Below, piece by piece: positions 8,388 to 17,443 of a DNA stretch of 64,000 bases. The stretch is from Bacteroidales bacterium (GTDB lineage: Bacteria > Bacteroidota > Bacteroidia > Bacteroidales > Tenuifilaceae): the NCBI GenBank assembly GCA_011045955.1, contig DSBV01000109.1, positions 1 to 64,000 on the forward strand, written 5' to 3'. The position numbers and the translations under genes were made by a program. How positions within the stretch are numbered: position 1 is the stretch's first letter; every line of letters starts with the position of its first letter. The notes beneath the pieces are model-generated. The model did not search any database, had not been told where the DNA came from, and saw only the letters and a list, made by a program, of their open reading frames with translations.

Positions 8388-9122
8388 ATGAGAGCCAATT
8401 TGCTTTTCGCCGCTTTTAGCATGGTGTCAACCATATTGTTTGCCCAAAAAACCGACGATTTTACCACTTCAAGTGGTTACACTCTGCGAATAACTCATAT
8501 AGGGCACGGAACGTTAATGTTTAATTTCCGTGGCAAGGTAATTCATATTGACCCATGGTCAAGGCTGGCAGAGTACGATTCGCTTCCAAAGGCCGACTAT
8601 GTCTTTCTTACCCACCATCATGGCGACCATTTGGATTCAGTGGCTTTATCGAAAGTGGTTACATCCAACACCCTGCTTTACTGGACAAAAATCTGTGCTG
8701 CACAAAGCAAACTTAAGCTGGAAGGGAAGGTGGTAGCCAATGGCGATACCATCGCTACACCTGATTTCCGTTTTATTGCAGTTCCCGCATACAATATTGT
8801 GAATAAACGTTCGAATGGTAATCCATTTCATCCTCAAGGTGAGGGCAACGGGTATATATTTGAATTCGATAACCTTAGGGTTTATGTGGCCGGCGATACC
8901 GAAAATATTCCCGAAATGGAGGGTTTTGGGTATATTGATATTGCATTCTTGCCCGCAAACCTACCCTATACCATGAGTCCTGAGATGTTGAAATCGGCTG
9001 TTCTGATGCTAAAACCCAAAATTCTTTTTCCTTACCATACAGGGAATACCGACTTGAATATTATTAAAGATATGTTTGTTGATATAAAAGATGTTGATGT
9101 TAGATTTAGGGAATTGAAATAA
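8388..9122 (+). CDS. secreted MBL-fold metal-dependent hydrolase (UlaG-like)
   Basis: Metallo-beta-lactamase-fold hydrolase of about 244 aa. The chosen ATG gives a signal peptide MRANLLFAAFSMVSTILFAQ; the open frame extends further upstream only by running through tRNA-Leu(GAG). The zinc motif THHHGDH is at residues 75-81, followed by the later ligands in VYVAGDTEN and FPYHTGNTD. Such Lactamase_B_2 proteins act on phosphodiester, lactone or other ester substrates; none is identifiable here. The protein should be periplasmic. It stands alone, with tRNA genes upstream and a structured intergenic region downstream. Confidence 0.85.
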   Translation: MRANLLFAAFSMVSTILFAQKTDDFTTSSGYTLRITHIGHGTLMFNFRGKVIHIDPWSRLAEYDSLPKADYVFLTHHHGDHLDSVALSKVVTSNTLLYWTKICAAQSKLKLEGKVVANGDTIATPDFRFIAVPAYNIVNKRSNGNPFHPQGEGNGYIFEFDNLRVYVAGDTENIPEMEGFGYIDIAFLPANLPYTMSPEMLKSAVLMLKPKILFPYHTGNTDLNIIKDMFVDIKDVDVRFRELK

Positions 9123-9126
9123 AAAA

Positions 9127-9211
9127 GTTGTCCGGGTTATACTGTCTTTTGATCTGGGACTTTTGGTGGATTCGATGCATGGCCGACAGTAAATGCGGTG
9201 ATCCGGACAAC
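9127..9211 (+). ncRNA. candidate structured RNA with nested stems
   Basis: Directly after the MBL gene, GTTGTCCGG (9127-9135) pairs with CCGGACAAC (9203-9211), and inside it ACTGTC (9141-9146) pairs with GACAGT (9185-9190). A further imperfect hairpin GCTGCTG/CAACAGC follows just downstream. No open frame is present. It may be a small RNA or the 3' untranslated region of the MBL transcript. The rest of 9212-9388 is AT-rich without a recognised feature apart from a TATGA/TCATA hairpin near 9241-9261. Strand is assumed from the neighbouring gene. Confidence 0.4.
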
Positions 9212-9388
9212 CTGGCTGCTGGTGGCAACAGCAATTTATGTATTTATGATGTTTGGGACGTCATAAGTAATAACAAAACCGTGCCAGAATTATAGAATAG
9301 ATTTTAATTATTAAGAAAAAATTGCAACTATAAGATAATCAAATTTATATAATTTGTTTTTGAAATGAATTCTAATACGAAAAGCAAA

Positions 9389-9414
9389 AAGGTGTAGAAA
9401 ATTTTCTACACCTT
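9389..9414 (-). terminator. terminator of the GH3-lactamase gene
   Basis: A perfect 26-bp palindrome with arms AAGGTGTAGAAAA and TTTTCTACACCTT, which on the minus strand is followed by a T-rich tail. It lies 30 bp beyond the stop codon. Confidence 0.85.
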
Positions 9415-9444
9415 GTGGAGTTCGGTTGTTGTGTCACTACTCAA

Positions 9445-12400
9445 TTAATGTTCACTTGAATTACTCATGCTTTGTGTAGCACGGTAAAATACATCGTGAA
9501 TGCGTGTTCGGTAGTTAAGGTTTGAAAGTTTTGTATTTTCTGCATCGGGATGAACACGATTTGAAAGGAATATAAATACCAGTCCGTTTTGTGGGTCAGC
9601 CCAAACCATTGTTCCGGTAAAGCCGGTGTGGCCAAAACTTTCGAGCGAAGCCATTTCTCCTGCAGGCGACGAACCGTTGGTGTTGGGCTTATCGAAACCG
9701 TATGCACGGCGGTTTCCATTTGTTGGTTTTACATTTGCGAAAAGGTTAACTGTTCCCGGTTCAAAGAAACGTTCTCCTCCGTATTCGCCATCGTTTAGGT
9801 AAAGCTGCATGAGCTTAGCCAAATCGTTGGCGTTGGCAAAAAGGCCGGCATGGCCTGCAACCCCGCCGAGCATGGCTGCTGCTGGGTCATGAACATGCCC
9901 CCATACTAGCTGTTTGCGGAAAACGGGGTCGTGTTCGGTAGGGGTTATCCTTTCAGTATCAAAATGCCGTAATGGGTTGAAACAGGTGTAGTTCATCCCT
10001 AACTTGCTGTATATTGGCTCTACAACTTTGTCTAACTTTCTCTGTTCTATGCTTTCAACTACCCTTTGCAGGTAAAGGAAACCTAAATCGCTGTATCGGT
10101 ATTTACCGGCGTCAGTAATGGGCGATTGGTTTATCCATTTGTAAATGGAATCGCCAATGCTTGCCGATGAGTAAATACGGTATGCAACATTGTTCGGGAA
10201 GTTAGTGCTGGAATCGGTTCGGTAAAATTTGGGGTTGGGATAGGCAAACCTGCTGGCAAAGCGTTTGTTATTGAATTTGTAGGGATGTGTTTGGCTGAAG
10301 GTTTCTGTCCATAGTGGTATATTTGGTTCCAGCGAGGTTAGAGTATTCATGTAAAAGGGTATCCATGCCTGCAATCCGGCTTGATGGCGGAGAATATCGC
10401 CAATGAGCAATTTCGATTTATCGGGAAATTTCTTTAAATCGATGAACTGACCCAGCTTTGAGTCGAATGTGAGCATGCCCCGGCTGTAAAGACTCATTAC
10501 GGCAGGCAATGTAGCAGCAACTTTGGTTACCGATGCAATATCGTAGAGCATTCTGATATCGTTGCCGTATTCCGAAACGTAGGTGGGTTTACCGAACGCC
10601 TTGTTGTAGAACACAACGCCATCTTTTGCGGCGAGGATTTGCATACCTGGAGCTGCCCCTGTTCTTACTATTTCTATGGCAATGGAATCTACCTCCGAGA
10701 GTTGTTCCGATTCTATTCCAAGCTCCTCAGGAATGCTGTATCCAAGTCTTATCTTTTGGTTTGATTCGTAACCGGTGTTAATGCTAAAAAGGTCGCTTGC
10801 GGTTACGCTTAACCTGCCAGAGAAAGGGATGCCTCCAAAAATGGTTTGTGCCGTTAGGTTTTGGCTATCGGTTGAGTTATCGTATGAAACAATTATTGCA
10901 GCAAAAGCTAATGGATTAGCAAACCGACTAATAGAGTAGGGGTTGCCAAACAGGTTAAGTATCACCTTTTTCCTGAATGATATGTCGAACAGGAAATTGG
11001 AGGCTTGTTGGCTAACGCCGTATCTCTTTGCTGCTCTGCTCTCAATGGTGTGGTATCCAACAATGATTAAGTTGTATGGCTCTACATTGGTAAGCAGTGC
11101 ATCGTACTCTACCTGAGGGGCTTCAGAGTTAATGGAAAAAGTATGCACATTGGTGTACAGTTCAAGTTGCTCCCGGAAAACATCTCCTTTGTTTTCGCCA
11201 ATTTCAATATAAGCAATCTTAAGAGTATCGAGCCCTTTTAGCGGTATGGTATTGTTGGCATTGTGTATTACTGTAATTGCGTTTCGGATAATTTTACGGC
11301 GGAGCACCTGTGAGTAAGGTAAGTTTAAGTCGTTGTATAGCCCATCAATTTTTATGGGTTGATACCTATTTAAACCAACATGATACTTGGCCATTAAAAC
11401 TTTTTTGCATTTTATGTTGATCAGCTCTTCGGGTATTTGTCCACTTTGGGTAAGCTTTTCAATCCTTCTAATGGTTTTCTCAATTTCAGATGGGAAAAGA
11501 AGTATATCGTTCCCGGCAAGAAGCGAACGGATATTTGCATCAACAGGGTCGAAGTAGGCCGATACGCCTTTCATGTTGAGTGCATCGGTAAAAGCAAGTC
11601 CATTAAATCCAAGTCCGCTAAAAAGTTTTTGCCCTACAATTCGCGATGAGAGGCTCGAAGGTAGTATCGTGTCGGGTTCGAGCGAGGGTATTTTAAGATG
11701 TGCAACCATAACACCAGCCACACCACTTGAAATGAGCCTTTTAAACGGGTATAGTTCAACGGAATCGATATGGTTTGCGCTGTGCTGTACCAGGGGTAGG
11801 GTTAGGTGAGAATCGTCGTAAGTATCGCCATGGCCAGGGAAATGCTTAGCGCAAGCCAGTACCCCATTGTCCTGCAAACCCTTGGCGTAGGCTATGCCAT
11901 GCCGGCTTACCATATCCATATCTTGCCCAAATGACCTTGACCCTATAACGGGATTTAGCGGGTTAGTGTTGATGTCGATAACCGGCGCAAAGTTGATGTG
12001 CATTCCCAAACGCTTTAGCTGTCGTGCAATATCGGCAGCCATTTGGTAGGTTAGCAGGGTATCGTTGGCGGCACCAAGTGCCATTTGCCTGGGATACGAA
12101 AGGGTACTGTCCAACCGCATTCCTAAACCCCATTCGGCATCAATACCAATAAGCAGGGGAACCTTTGCTAGCGATTGGTAGAAATTAGTTTGTTGTGCTT
12201 GACGAACAGGGCCACCCTGGAAGAATATCAACCCGCCAATGCCTTGTTTTGTTATTAGCTGCGATATTTTCTTGACGTGGGTGTCGTTCTGGTTTGAGTA
12301 TGCAGCCACCATGAAAAGCTGCGCAATGCGCTCTCTTAGACTTAGGCTATTGAAAACAGAATCGACCCACCGCATCTGGTTAGCCGAATCGGCCTTACAA

Positions 12401-12477
12401 ATTAAAGGGTTAACATCCTGAGCGTTAATGGCATGAATAAAAATCAGTGGTATTAATACAGAAAAAATACGTTTCAT
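9445..12477 (-). CDS. GH3 beta-N-acetylhexosaminidase fused to class C beta-lactamase-like serine hydrolase
   Basis: A two-domain secreted enzyme of about 1010 aa. I chose the start MKRIFSVLIPLIFIHAINA because it gives a signal peptide; an upstream ATG adds 13 residues. The N-terminal half is GH3/NagZ-like: KHFPGHGD at about 211-218 and FTDALNM with the nucleophile Asp near 298. The C-terminal half is a penicillin-binding-protein/beta-lactamase fold: SVTK (Ser near 649), YSD, and HTGFTG in place of KTG. This architecture is known in Bacteroidetes and suggests peptidoglycan amino-sugar cleavage coupled to an esterase or peptidase step outside the cytoplasm. It stands alone. Confidence 0.92.
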   Translation of the reverse strand: MKRIFSVLIPLIFIHAINAQDVNPLICKADSANQMRWVDSVFNSLSLRERIAQLFMVAAYSNQNDTHVKKISQLITKQGIGGLIFFQGGPVRQAQQTNFYQSLAKVPLLIGIDAEWGLGMRLDSTLSYPRQMALGAANDTLLTYQMAADIARQLKRLGMHINFAPVIDINTNPLNPVIGSRSFGQDMDMVSRHGIAYAKGLQDNGVLACAKHFPGHGDTYDDSHLTLPLVQHSANHIDSVELYPFKRLISSGVAGVMVAHLKIPSLEPDTILPSSLSSRIVGQKLFSGLGFNGLAFTDALNMKGVSAYFDPVDANIRSLLAGNDILLFPSEIEKTIRRIEKLTQSGQIPEELINIKCKKVLMAKYHVGLNRYQPIKIDGLYNDLNLPYSQVLRRKIIRNAITVIHNANNTIPLKGLDTLKIAYIEIGENKGDVFREQLELYTNVHTFSINSEAPQVEYDALLTNVEPYNLIIVGYHTIESRAAKRYGVSQQASNFLFDISFRKKVILNLFGNPYSISRFANPLAFAAIIVSYDNSTDSQNLTAQTIFGGIPFSGRLSVTASDLFSINTGYESNQKIRLGYSIPEELGIESEQLSEVDSIAIEIVRTGAAPGMQILAAKDGVVFYNKAFGKPTYVSEYGNDIRMLYDIASVTKVAATLPAVMSLYSRGMLTFDSKLGQFIDLKKFPDKSKLLIGDILRHQAGLQAWIPFYMNTLTSLEPNIPLWTETFSQTHPYKFNNKRFASRFAYPNPKFYRTDSSTNFPNNVAYRIYSSASIGDSIYKWINQSPITDAGKYRYSDLGFLYLQRVVESIEQRKLDKVVEPIYSKLGMNYTCFNPLRHFDTERITPTEHDPVFRKQLVWGHVHDPAAAMLGGVAGHAGLFANANDLAKLMQLYLNDGEYGGERFFEPGTVNLFANVKPTNGNRRAYGFDKPNTNGSSPAGEMASLESFGHTGFTGTMVWADPQNGLVFIFLSNRVHPDAENTKLSNLNYRTRIHDVFYRATQSMSNSSEH

Positions 12478-12516
12478 TTTGAATAGGTTAAGGCTCTTGC
12501 AATGCAAATATAGCAT

Positions 12517-13018
12517 TAGTTGGCAATTGTGCCATTTTAAGTTGATTTTGTTACGAGAGGAGGAGGAGTGAAAAGTGAAAAGTGATTCGTGAATTGTTAA
12601 TCGTTAGCCGTTAAACGTGAGTAGTAAAGCAGCTGGGGAATTCTAGTTTTTATTCAGAATCGCTGAACCTGAATTCGGATTTTTTTACAACAACTTTCAA
12701 CTAACAATGCCCATAGTCACTCCGAGCATTTTGTCCCGCATTAGCGGGAAGTTGAGTAATCTCCCCTATATGGTAAATGAGATGTTTTGCTAACGCTTAA
12801 CACGACAATATTCTAACGAAAAACCACCAACCATCAGTTTAATCGACCTCCTCAAAATTTCTCCAGAGAGAGGAGCCTTTGGCTATTCCCTCACCTCTTA
12901 GTAAAGGGCTAGGAAGAGGCCTTAAAATCTACTGCCAACTATCAACTATCAACCATTTTCGGGCAACTATCAAGCAAAATCACGAACAACGAACAACCAT
13001 CCGCGAACAACGAATCTG
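12517..13018. other. gene-free region with decayed dispersed repeats
   Basis: No credible gene in 500 bp. The stretch around 12717-12775 has a CCCGC/GCGGG hairpin inside text resembling the common Bacteroidetes intergenic repeat CATTCCGAGC...GGAATCTC. Near 12840-12930 a second C/T-rich repeat remnant is followed by short AACAACGAACAACCA runs. These look like eroded multicopy intergenic elements; family assignment is from memory of style, not alignment. Confidence 0.4.
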
Positions 13019-13522
13019 CTATCCTTCGAGGTCTTCCATCTCTTTTTGGAGTGCAGCCATTTTAATGGCTGTAATGGCAGCTTCAACGCCTTTGTTGCCA
13101 TGTTTACCGCCGGCCCGTTCGAGTGCTTGCTCAAGGTTATCGGTGGTAAGTACACCAAAAATGAAAGGTATGTTGTAATTCAAGTTGAGTTCAGTAATAC
13201 CATAGGTTACCCCCTGGCAAATAAAATCGAAATGGCGGGTTTCGCCCTGAATAACACAGCCCAGGCAGATTACAGCATCCAAATCGGCATACTCAGCCAT
13301 GAACTGTCCGCCAAGGGTAAGTTCAAATGCCCCGGGAACGTGCTTTACCACAATGTTCTCGTCGGTGGCACCATGCTCAATCAGTGTGTTATATGCGCCC
13401 TCGAGCAATTTGTGAGTTACCGTATCGTTCCAGTCCGACACCACAATGCCAAACTTCATGTTCTTTGCACTTGGAACCATATTGGGGTCGTAATTCGAAA
13501 GATTTTTCAGATTAGTGGCCAT
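13019..13522 (-). CDS. ribH: 6,7-dimethyl-8-ribityllumazine synthase
   Basis: Penultimate enzyme of riboflavin synthesis, condensing 3,4-dihydroxybutanone phosphate with the ribityl pyrimidine. Family segments are clear: [63 protein letters not shown] and [12 protein letters not shown]. The start [12 protein letters not shown] gives 167 aa, the normal size; the longer frame adds a non-conserved 20-residue tail. It follows the TPR membrane protein on the same strand, separated by a terminator, so it is probably transcribed separately. Confidence 0.96.
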   Translation of the reverse strand: MATNLKNLSNYDPNMVPSAKNMKFGIVVSDWNDTVTHKLLEGAYNTLIEHGATDENIVVKHVPGAFELTLGGQFMAEYADLDAVICLGCVIQGETRHFDFICQGVTYGITELNLNYNIPFIFGVLTTDNLEQALERAGGKHGNKGVEAAITAIKMAALQKEMEDLEG

Positions 13523-13568
13523 AGCATTGTTTTTTGTTTTCAAAGATACGAAAATATACATCAAAAAT

Positions 13569-13597
13569 AAGGGGTGTGGCATTTCGCTGCACCCCTT
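13569..13597 (-). terminator. terminator after the TPR membrane protein
   Basis: AAGGGGTG (13569-13576) pairs with CACCCCTT (13590-13597); on the minus strand it is followed by TTATTTTTG. It separates the TPR gene from ribH. Confidence 0.8.
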
Positions 13598-13620
13598 AAA
13601 ATATGCTTTAAATTGATGTT

Positions 13621-14313
13621 CTATTTATTCATCAGCACATTTAGGCGTGCAATGTCTTTCTCAATATCCCTGGCTTCGACGCTCTTGGGGAAATCGTTTT
13701 TGATGATGTTGTAAACATCAAGAGCTTTGTTGAACTGTTTCAGCTCCTCGTAGACCATGCCAGCTTTCTTAAAGAAAATTGGCGATGTGAAATCGTTCTT
13801 TTCGTACTTGGCTGCTTTAACGTAGAATTTGGCTGCATCGCTCAACTTTTGGAGCTCAACATAGCAATCGCCAATTGCGCCATAGGCAATGGGGGTAACC
13901 ATTTGGTCGCCAGCATCAAATTTCTTAAGGTAATCAATAGCTTTTTCGTATTCACCCATTTCGCGGAGACAGATGCCTGCATAGTAGTTTGCCAGGTTTC
14001 CGGTACGGGTCATCCCGTATCTATCGGCTATGGTGGCAAAGCCTAAATCGTTTTCGTTTCCATATAGTGCCAGGCGAAACGAATCCTGTTCAAAGTAGTA
14101 CTGTGCCTGGAATATTTGTGAGCTGGCTTCGTCTTCCTTGGGCTGTAGGTAAAGTCGCTTGTAGCCAAAGTAGATTGCCACAATTGCCAGAATAGCCGCA
14201 ACAATAATGGTTAAACTTTTTTGATTTTGCTCAATAAACTGCTCGGTGCGGGTCAAAGCATTGTCAATTGATTCTGCGGTATCGTTTGCCTGCTGTTTCT
14301 TTTTGTCTGCCAT
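13621..14313 (-). CDS. membrane-anchored tetratricopeptide repeat protein
   Basis: 230 aa with a short charged N-terminus, one transmembrane helix ([19 protein letters not shown], residues about 34-52) and periplasmic TPR-like helices ([62 protein letters not shown]). The topology resembles YfgM-type periplasmic chaperone-associated proteins, but a specific role is not shown. Adjacent to ribH and divergent from recF. On the minus strand TACTTTTG (plus coordinates 14348-14355) fits a -7 box. Confidence 0.8.
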   Translation of the reverse strand: MADKKKQQANDTAESIDNALTRTEQFIEQNQKSLTIIVAAILAIVAIYFGYKRLYLQPKEDEASSQIFQAQYYFEQDSFRLALYGNENDLGFATIADRYGMTRTGNLANYYAGICLREMGEYEKAIDYLKKFDAGDQMVTPIAYGAIGDCYVELQKLSDAAKFYVKAAKYEKNDFTSPIFFKKAGMVYEELKQFNKALDVYNIIKNDFPKSVEARDIEKDIARLNVLMNK

Positions 14314-14404
14314 AACTAATGAATATTAATTTTTTACAAAGCAATCGCAAAAGTAATTGTTTTTGTAATATCTGAAAATTTTAGGCAAACATTTTCGGTT
14401 TAAT

Positions 14405-14412
14405 TACCTTTG
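14405..14412 (+). promoter_or_regulatory. -7 box of recF
   Basis: TACCTTTG matches TAnnTTTG and lies 22 bp before the recF ATG, leaving a very short leader. Confidence 0.45.
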
Positions 14413-14434
14413 CAAATATTCATTTTGTTTTTTT

Positions 14435-15544
14435 ATGCATCTTAAAAGGCTAACAGCCATAAACTATAAGTCGATAAATCAGGTTGATATCGAGTTTGAT
14501 GTCAAAATAAACTGTTTTGTGGGCAATAACGGTCAGGGTAAAACCAACCTGCTCGATGCCATTTACTACCTATCCTTGTGCAAAAGTTCATTAACATCAA
14601 CAGATTTGCGCGTAGTCCGCCATGGTCAGGATTTTTTTGTGGTACAAGGTTTTTACTCGCGCCAAGGAGTTGATGAATATATTTACTGCGGGATTAAACA
14701 GGGCGAAGGGAAAGTTTTTAAGCGTAATGGTAAAACCTACGATCGACTTGCCGACCATATTGGGTTTCTTCCGGTGGTAATGGTTTCGCCTACCGATAAC
14801 GAGCTGGTGGAGGGTAGTGGCGAGGAGCGACGTAAGTATATGAATGGTGTGATTTCGCAGATTGATAGGGTGTATCTCGATGAGGTGCTGCGTTACAACC
14901 GATTGCTTGCCCAACGCAACAGCCTTTTAAAAACCTATTCCCGTACCGCTTTTAGCTACGATTTGATTGAGGCAATAGACATTCAGCTTGCCGAGTATGC
15001 TTCAGTTATCCATTCCAAGCGCAAGGCTTTTGTGAATCAGCTTATTGAAATTCTTCAGGAGTATTACAGTAGGGTTTCAAGTGGAAAGGAGAAGGTTTCG
15101 TTGAGCTACAGGTCGCACCTTAACAATACCCCTGCAGAGATACTTTTTCGCGATAACATTGAGAAAGATAGAGTACTGCAATACACCTCGGTAGGGATTC
15201 ACCGCGACGACCTTACGCTTTTAATTGATGGGTATCCCATTCGCAATGAGGGTTCACAGGGTCAACAAAAAACCTACCTGATAGCCCTGAAGCTTGCTCA
15301 GTTCGATTTCATTGCTCGGGTTGCGGGTATCAAACCCCTTTTGCTGCTCGACGATATTTTTGATAAGCTCGATACCGGAAGGGTTCATAGGCTAATTGAT
15401 ATGGTGGCAAATGATGGGTTTGGCCAAATCTTTATCACCGATACCAACAAGAACAGGCTCGAGGAGGTTTTGGCAAAGGTAACGTCGGGGTATCGCTTTT
15501 TTCGGGTTGATAACTCTGAATTTGAACTGGTTGAATCGAGGTAA
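14435..15544 (+). CDS. recF: DNA replication and repair protein RecF
   Basis: SMC-like ATPase that loads RecA at single-strand gaps together with RecO and RecR. 369 aa, the usual size. Walker A GNNGQGKTN is at residues 30-38; the signature region is EGSQGQQKTYLIALKLAQ, and Walker B is KPLLLLDDIFDKLD, followed by the D-loop. It starts the recF-DUF721 pair and diverges from the TPR gene. The DUF721 gene follows after 2 bp. Confidence 0.97.
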   Translation: MHLKRLTAINYKSINQVDIEFDVKINCFVGNNGQGKTNLLDAIYYLSLCKSSLTSTDLRVVRHGQDFFVVQGFYSRQGVDEYIYCGIKQGEGKVFKRNGKTYDRLADHIGFLPVVMVSPTDNELVEGSGEERRKYMNGVISQIDRVYLDEVLRYNRLLAQRNSLLKTYSRTAFSYDLIEAIDIQLAEYASVIHSKRKAFVNQLIEILQEYYSRVSSGKEKVSLSYRSHLNNTPAEILFRDNIEKDRVLQYTSVGIHRDDLTLLIDGYPIRNEGSQGQQKTYLIALKLAQFDFIARVAGIKPLLLLDDIFDKLDTGRVHRLIDMVANDGFGQIFITDTNKNRLEEVLAKVTSGYRFFRVDNSEFELVESR

Positions 15545-15546
15545 TC

Positions 15547-15837
15547 ATGAGCGATCATAACACTAAATCGTTAGGTGAAGCCATTAAGGCATTCATCGAT
15601 GCCATGAAGTGGAACGATAACTTTAATCAGGCTTCGATTAGAGCTGATTGGGAAAAAATTGTTGGGCGCGATATTGCCATGAACACCACCGATGTTCAGT
15701 TTAAGGAAGGGGTGTTAATCATTAGCCTAAACTCGGCAGTTTTACGGCATGAACTGCACATGCGCCGTAAAAATCTGATTGCTTACATCAATGAGTTCTA
15801 CGGGAGCGAGATGGTCAAGGAGATAAGATTAAAGTAA
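15547..15837 (+). CDS. DUF721 (DciA-like) protein
   Basis: 96-aa protein with the DUF721 pattern: W-x-x-I-V-G near the start (DWEKIVGRDIAMNT), then LIISLNSAVLRHELHMRRKNLIAYINE. DciA members help load the replicative helicase in many bacteria; placement right after recF supports a DNA-metabolism role. Two bp separate it from recF, so they are cotranscribed. A bidirectional terminator follows. Confidence 0.85.
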   Translation: MSDHNTKSLGEAIKAFIDAMKWNDNFNQASIRADWEKIVGRDIAMNTTDVQFKEGVLIISLNSAVLRHELHMRRKNLIAYINEFYGSEMVKEIRLK

Positions 15838-15871
15838 AAACCCCACACTTTTAGGTAGGGTTTGTGTTTTT
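15838..15871. terminator. terminator between convergent genes
   Basis: AAACCC (15838-15843) pairs with GGGTTT (15858-15863), with an A run before and T-rich sequence after, so it can serve both DUF721 (+) and the TetR gene (-). Confidence 0.65.
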
Positions 15872-16499
15872 ATGGCCGAAGCGAATTCATAAGCAAATCG
15901 TAAACATGTTCACGCCTGTCGTCAAGGAATTGAGCCATTTGATCATTATTTAATGTCATCCTATATCCTATTAGCCATTTTATTGCAAATGGGAAAAGGA
16001 TTAAGGAAATCATGCTGATAAAGAACTGTTCTGGGTCAACTTTTCGGATGTTACCCAGTTCGGCTTCATGCTTGAGCTGATTTGAGAAGGTTTCGGTATT
16101 GTAAAGGGTATGAACCGCCTTAAGTCTTGATGCCTGCTCGGCATTCCTATGAATAATTGACAGCACAAAGGGAACAAGCAAGGGATCTTCAGTTAGTATA
16201 TCGATGTATGTATTGATATAAACCTTTATTTTTTCGTTCAGCGGCATGTCGGCATTAAGGATTTGCCTGATTTTTTGACCGTTGTCTTTTATGGATTGTT
16301 CAAATATCTGTTCAAGCAAGTTTTCCTTGCTTTGAAAGTAATAGTTCATAAGCGACAGGTTCACGCCCGCTTTGGATGCAATTTCACGAACGCCAACTCT
16401 ATCTACTCCCTTAGCAATAAAAAGTTCCCGTGCTGTTTCCATCAGTTTTAATCGGGTTGCGTTGCCGTGTTTAGTATCCATTTTTTTAGTTTTTCTCAA
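15870..16499 (-). CDS. TetR/AcrR family transcriptional regulator
   Basis: 209 aa (203 if the second Met, MDTKHG, is used). The N-terminal helix-turn-helix is typical: RLKLMETARELFIAKGVDRV, then REIASKAGVNLSLMNYYFQSKENLLEQIF. The C-terminal ligand-binding half is not assignable. It diverges from a hotdog thioesterase, and a palindrome in the shared intergenic region is a likely operator. Family members are usually repressors released by small molecules. Confidence 0.9.
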   Translation of the reverse strand: MRKTKKMDTKHGNATRLKLMETARELFIAKGVDRVGVREIASKAGVNLSLMNYYFQSKENLLEQIFEQSIKDNGQKIRQILNADMPLNEKIKVYINTYIDILTEDPLLVPFVLSIIHRNAEQASRLKAVHTLYNTETFSNQLKHEAELGNIRKVDPEQFFISMISLILFPFAIKWLIGYRMTLNNDQMAQFLDDRREHVYDLLMNSLRP

Positions 16500-16519
16500 A
16501 ATTATTACAATCTGTTTAA

Positions 16520-16550
16520 AATAAACATATGTTTTAGAAATAAGTTTATT
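16520..16550. promoter_or_regulatory. candidate TetR operator
   Basis: A perfect 12-bp palindrome AAACATATGTTT (16523-16534) lies inside a wider AATAAAC (16520-16526)/GTTTATT (16544-16550) inverted repeat, between the divergent TetR and thioesterase genes. Confidence 0.45.
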
Positions 16551-16591
16551 AAAATTGTTTTAAAATTGCCAGAGTAAATTATTGAGGGAAA

Positions 16592-17080
16592 ATGATTACA
16601 ATTAAAAATCCATACGATAGCTTGCCTGATCACGGCTGTTTTTGCTGTTCCAGCAAGAACCCTATTGGCTTAAAGCTCAGCTTTTGGTACGATGAATTAA
16701 ACCAAACCGTTGAAACCCGTTGGCTTCCGCATGCTAACTATCAGGGCTATCATGGTGTGTTGCACGGAGGAATTCAATCGACACTTATGGACGAGGTGGC
16801 CAGCTGGGCCATATACATTTTGGAGGGTACTGCCGGTGTAACCCATAGCATGGAAATTCGTTATTCTAAACCCATGCTGATTGAAAAGGGCGAGGTGACT
16901 GTTAGGGGTAGAATTGACGTCCGGGAGCAACGATTGGTGACCGTGCATGTTGAACTTTTTGATGGCGAAGGCAACCCTTGTACTACTGGTAGAATCAAAT
17001 ACTTTGTTTTTCCAATCGAAATCGCTAAAGCAAAGTATAGGTATCCTGGCAGAGATGCATTTTTGGGAGGAGGTGAGTAG
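16592..17080 (+). CDS. hotdog-fold thioesterase (PaaI family)
   Basis: 162-aa single hotdog-domain protein. The active-site helix region YHGVLHGGIQSTLMDEVASWA matches the HGG...D pattern of PaaI-like acyl-CoA thioesterases. The N-terminus holds a Cys cluster (Cys16, 18, 19; HGCFCCSSKNPIG) typical of this subgroup. It diverges from the TetR gene, suggesting that the regulator controls it. The acyl-CoA substrate is unknown. No co-directional partner gene follows. Confidence 0.85.
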   Translation: MITIKNPYDSLPDHGCFCCSSKNPIGLKLSFWYDELNQTVETRWLPHANYQGYHGVLHGGIQSTLMDEVASWAIYILEGTAGVTHSMEIRYSKPMLIEKGEVTVRGRIDVREQRLVTVHVELFDGEGNPCTTGRIKYFVFPIEIAKAKYRYPGRDAFLGGGE

Positions 17081-17443
17081 CAACGTGCCAAAACCCCAAA
17101 AAGGTTCCGGAACCGTTAGCCGTAAACCGTTAAAAGTTTTGGTATTTAGGCTTTTATTCAGGTTTCTGACTCCTGTTTTATTCTATCATCTGTCAACTAT
17201 CAGTAAGATTGGTATCACAGATTTGCACAGGGTTCACACATAGTAACACAGTGTAAATCTCTTAAACCAGTTTCTTCTGTGTTCTATTTATGTTCACGGA
17301 CAACTATCAATACACATATATGGTGTTGTACTTCTAACCCTTTACTTTGACTCTTTTAGCAATTATTAACACAACCAAGGTTAACTTCGAGCAGCATTAT
17401 GCGTCGTACATACGTCTATTGGTTTAAAAATTACTTTTCAATT
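17081..17443. other. intergenic region without a gene
   Basis: Contains short GTTAGCCGTAAACCGTTAAAA-type and CTATCAACTATC-like runs resembling eroded intergenic repeats, also seen near 12.9 kb. No structured RNA or convincing promoter was found. An in-frame ATG at 17399 precedes the DUF5916 gene but gives no signal peptide. Confidence 0.3.

Noticed and set aside
13046-13570. 174-aa plus-strand open frame over ribH
   Set aside because: ribH on the other strand is unmistakable; the overlapping frame is a shadow.
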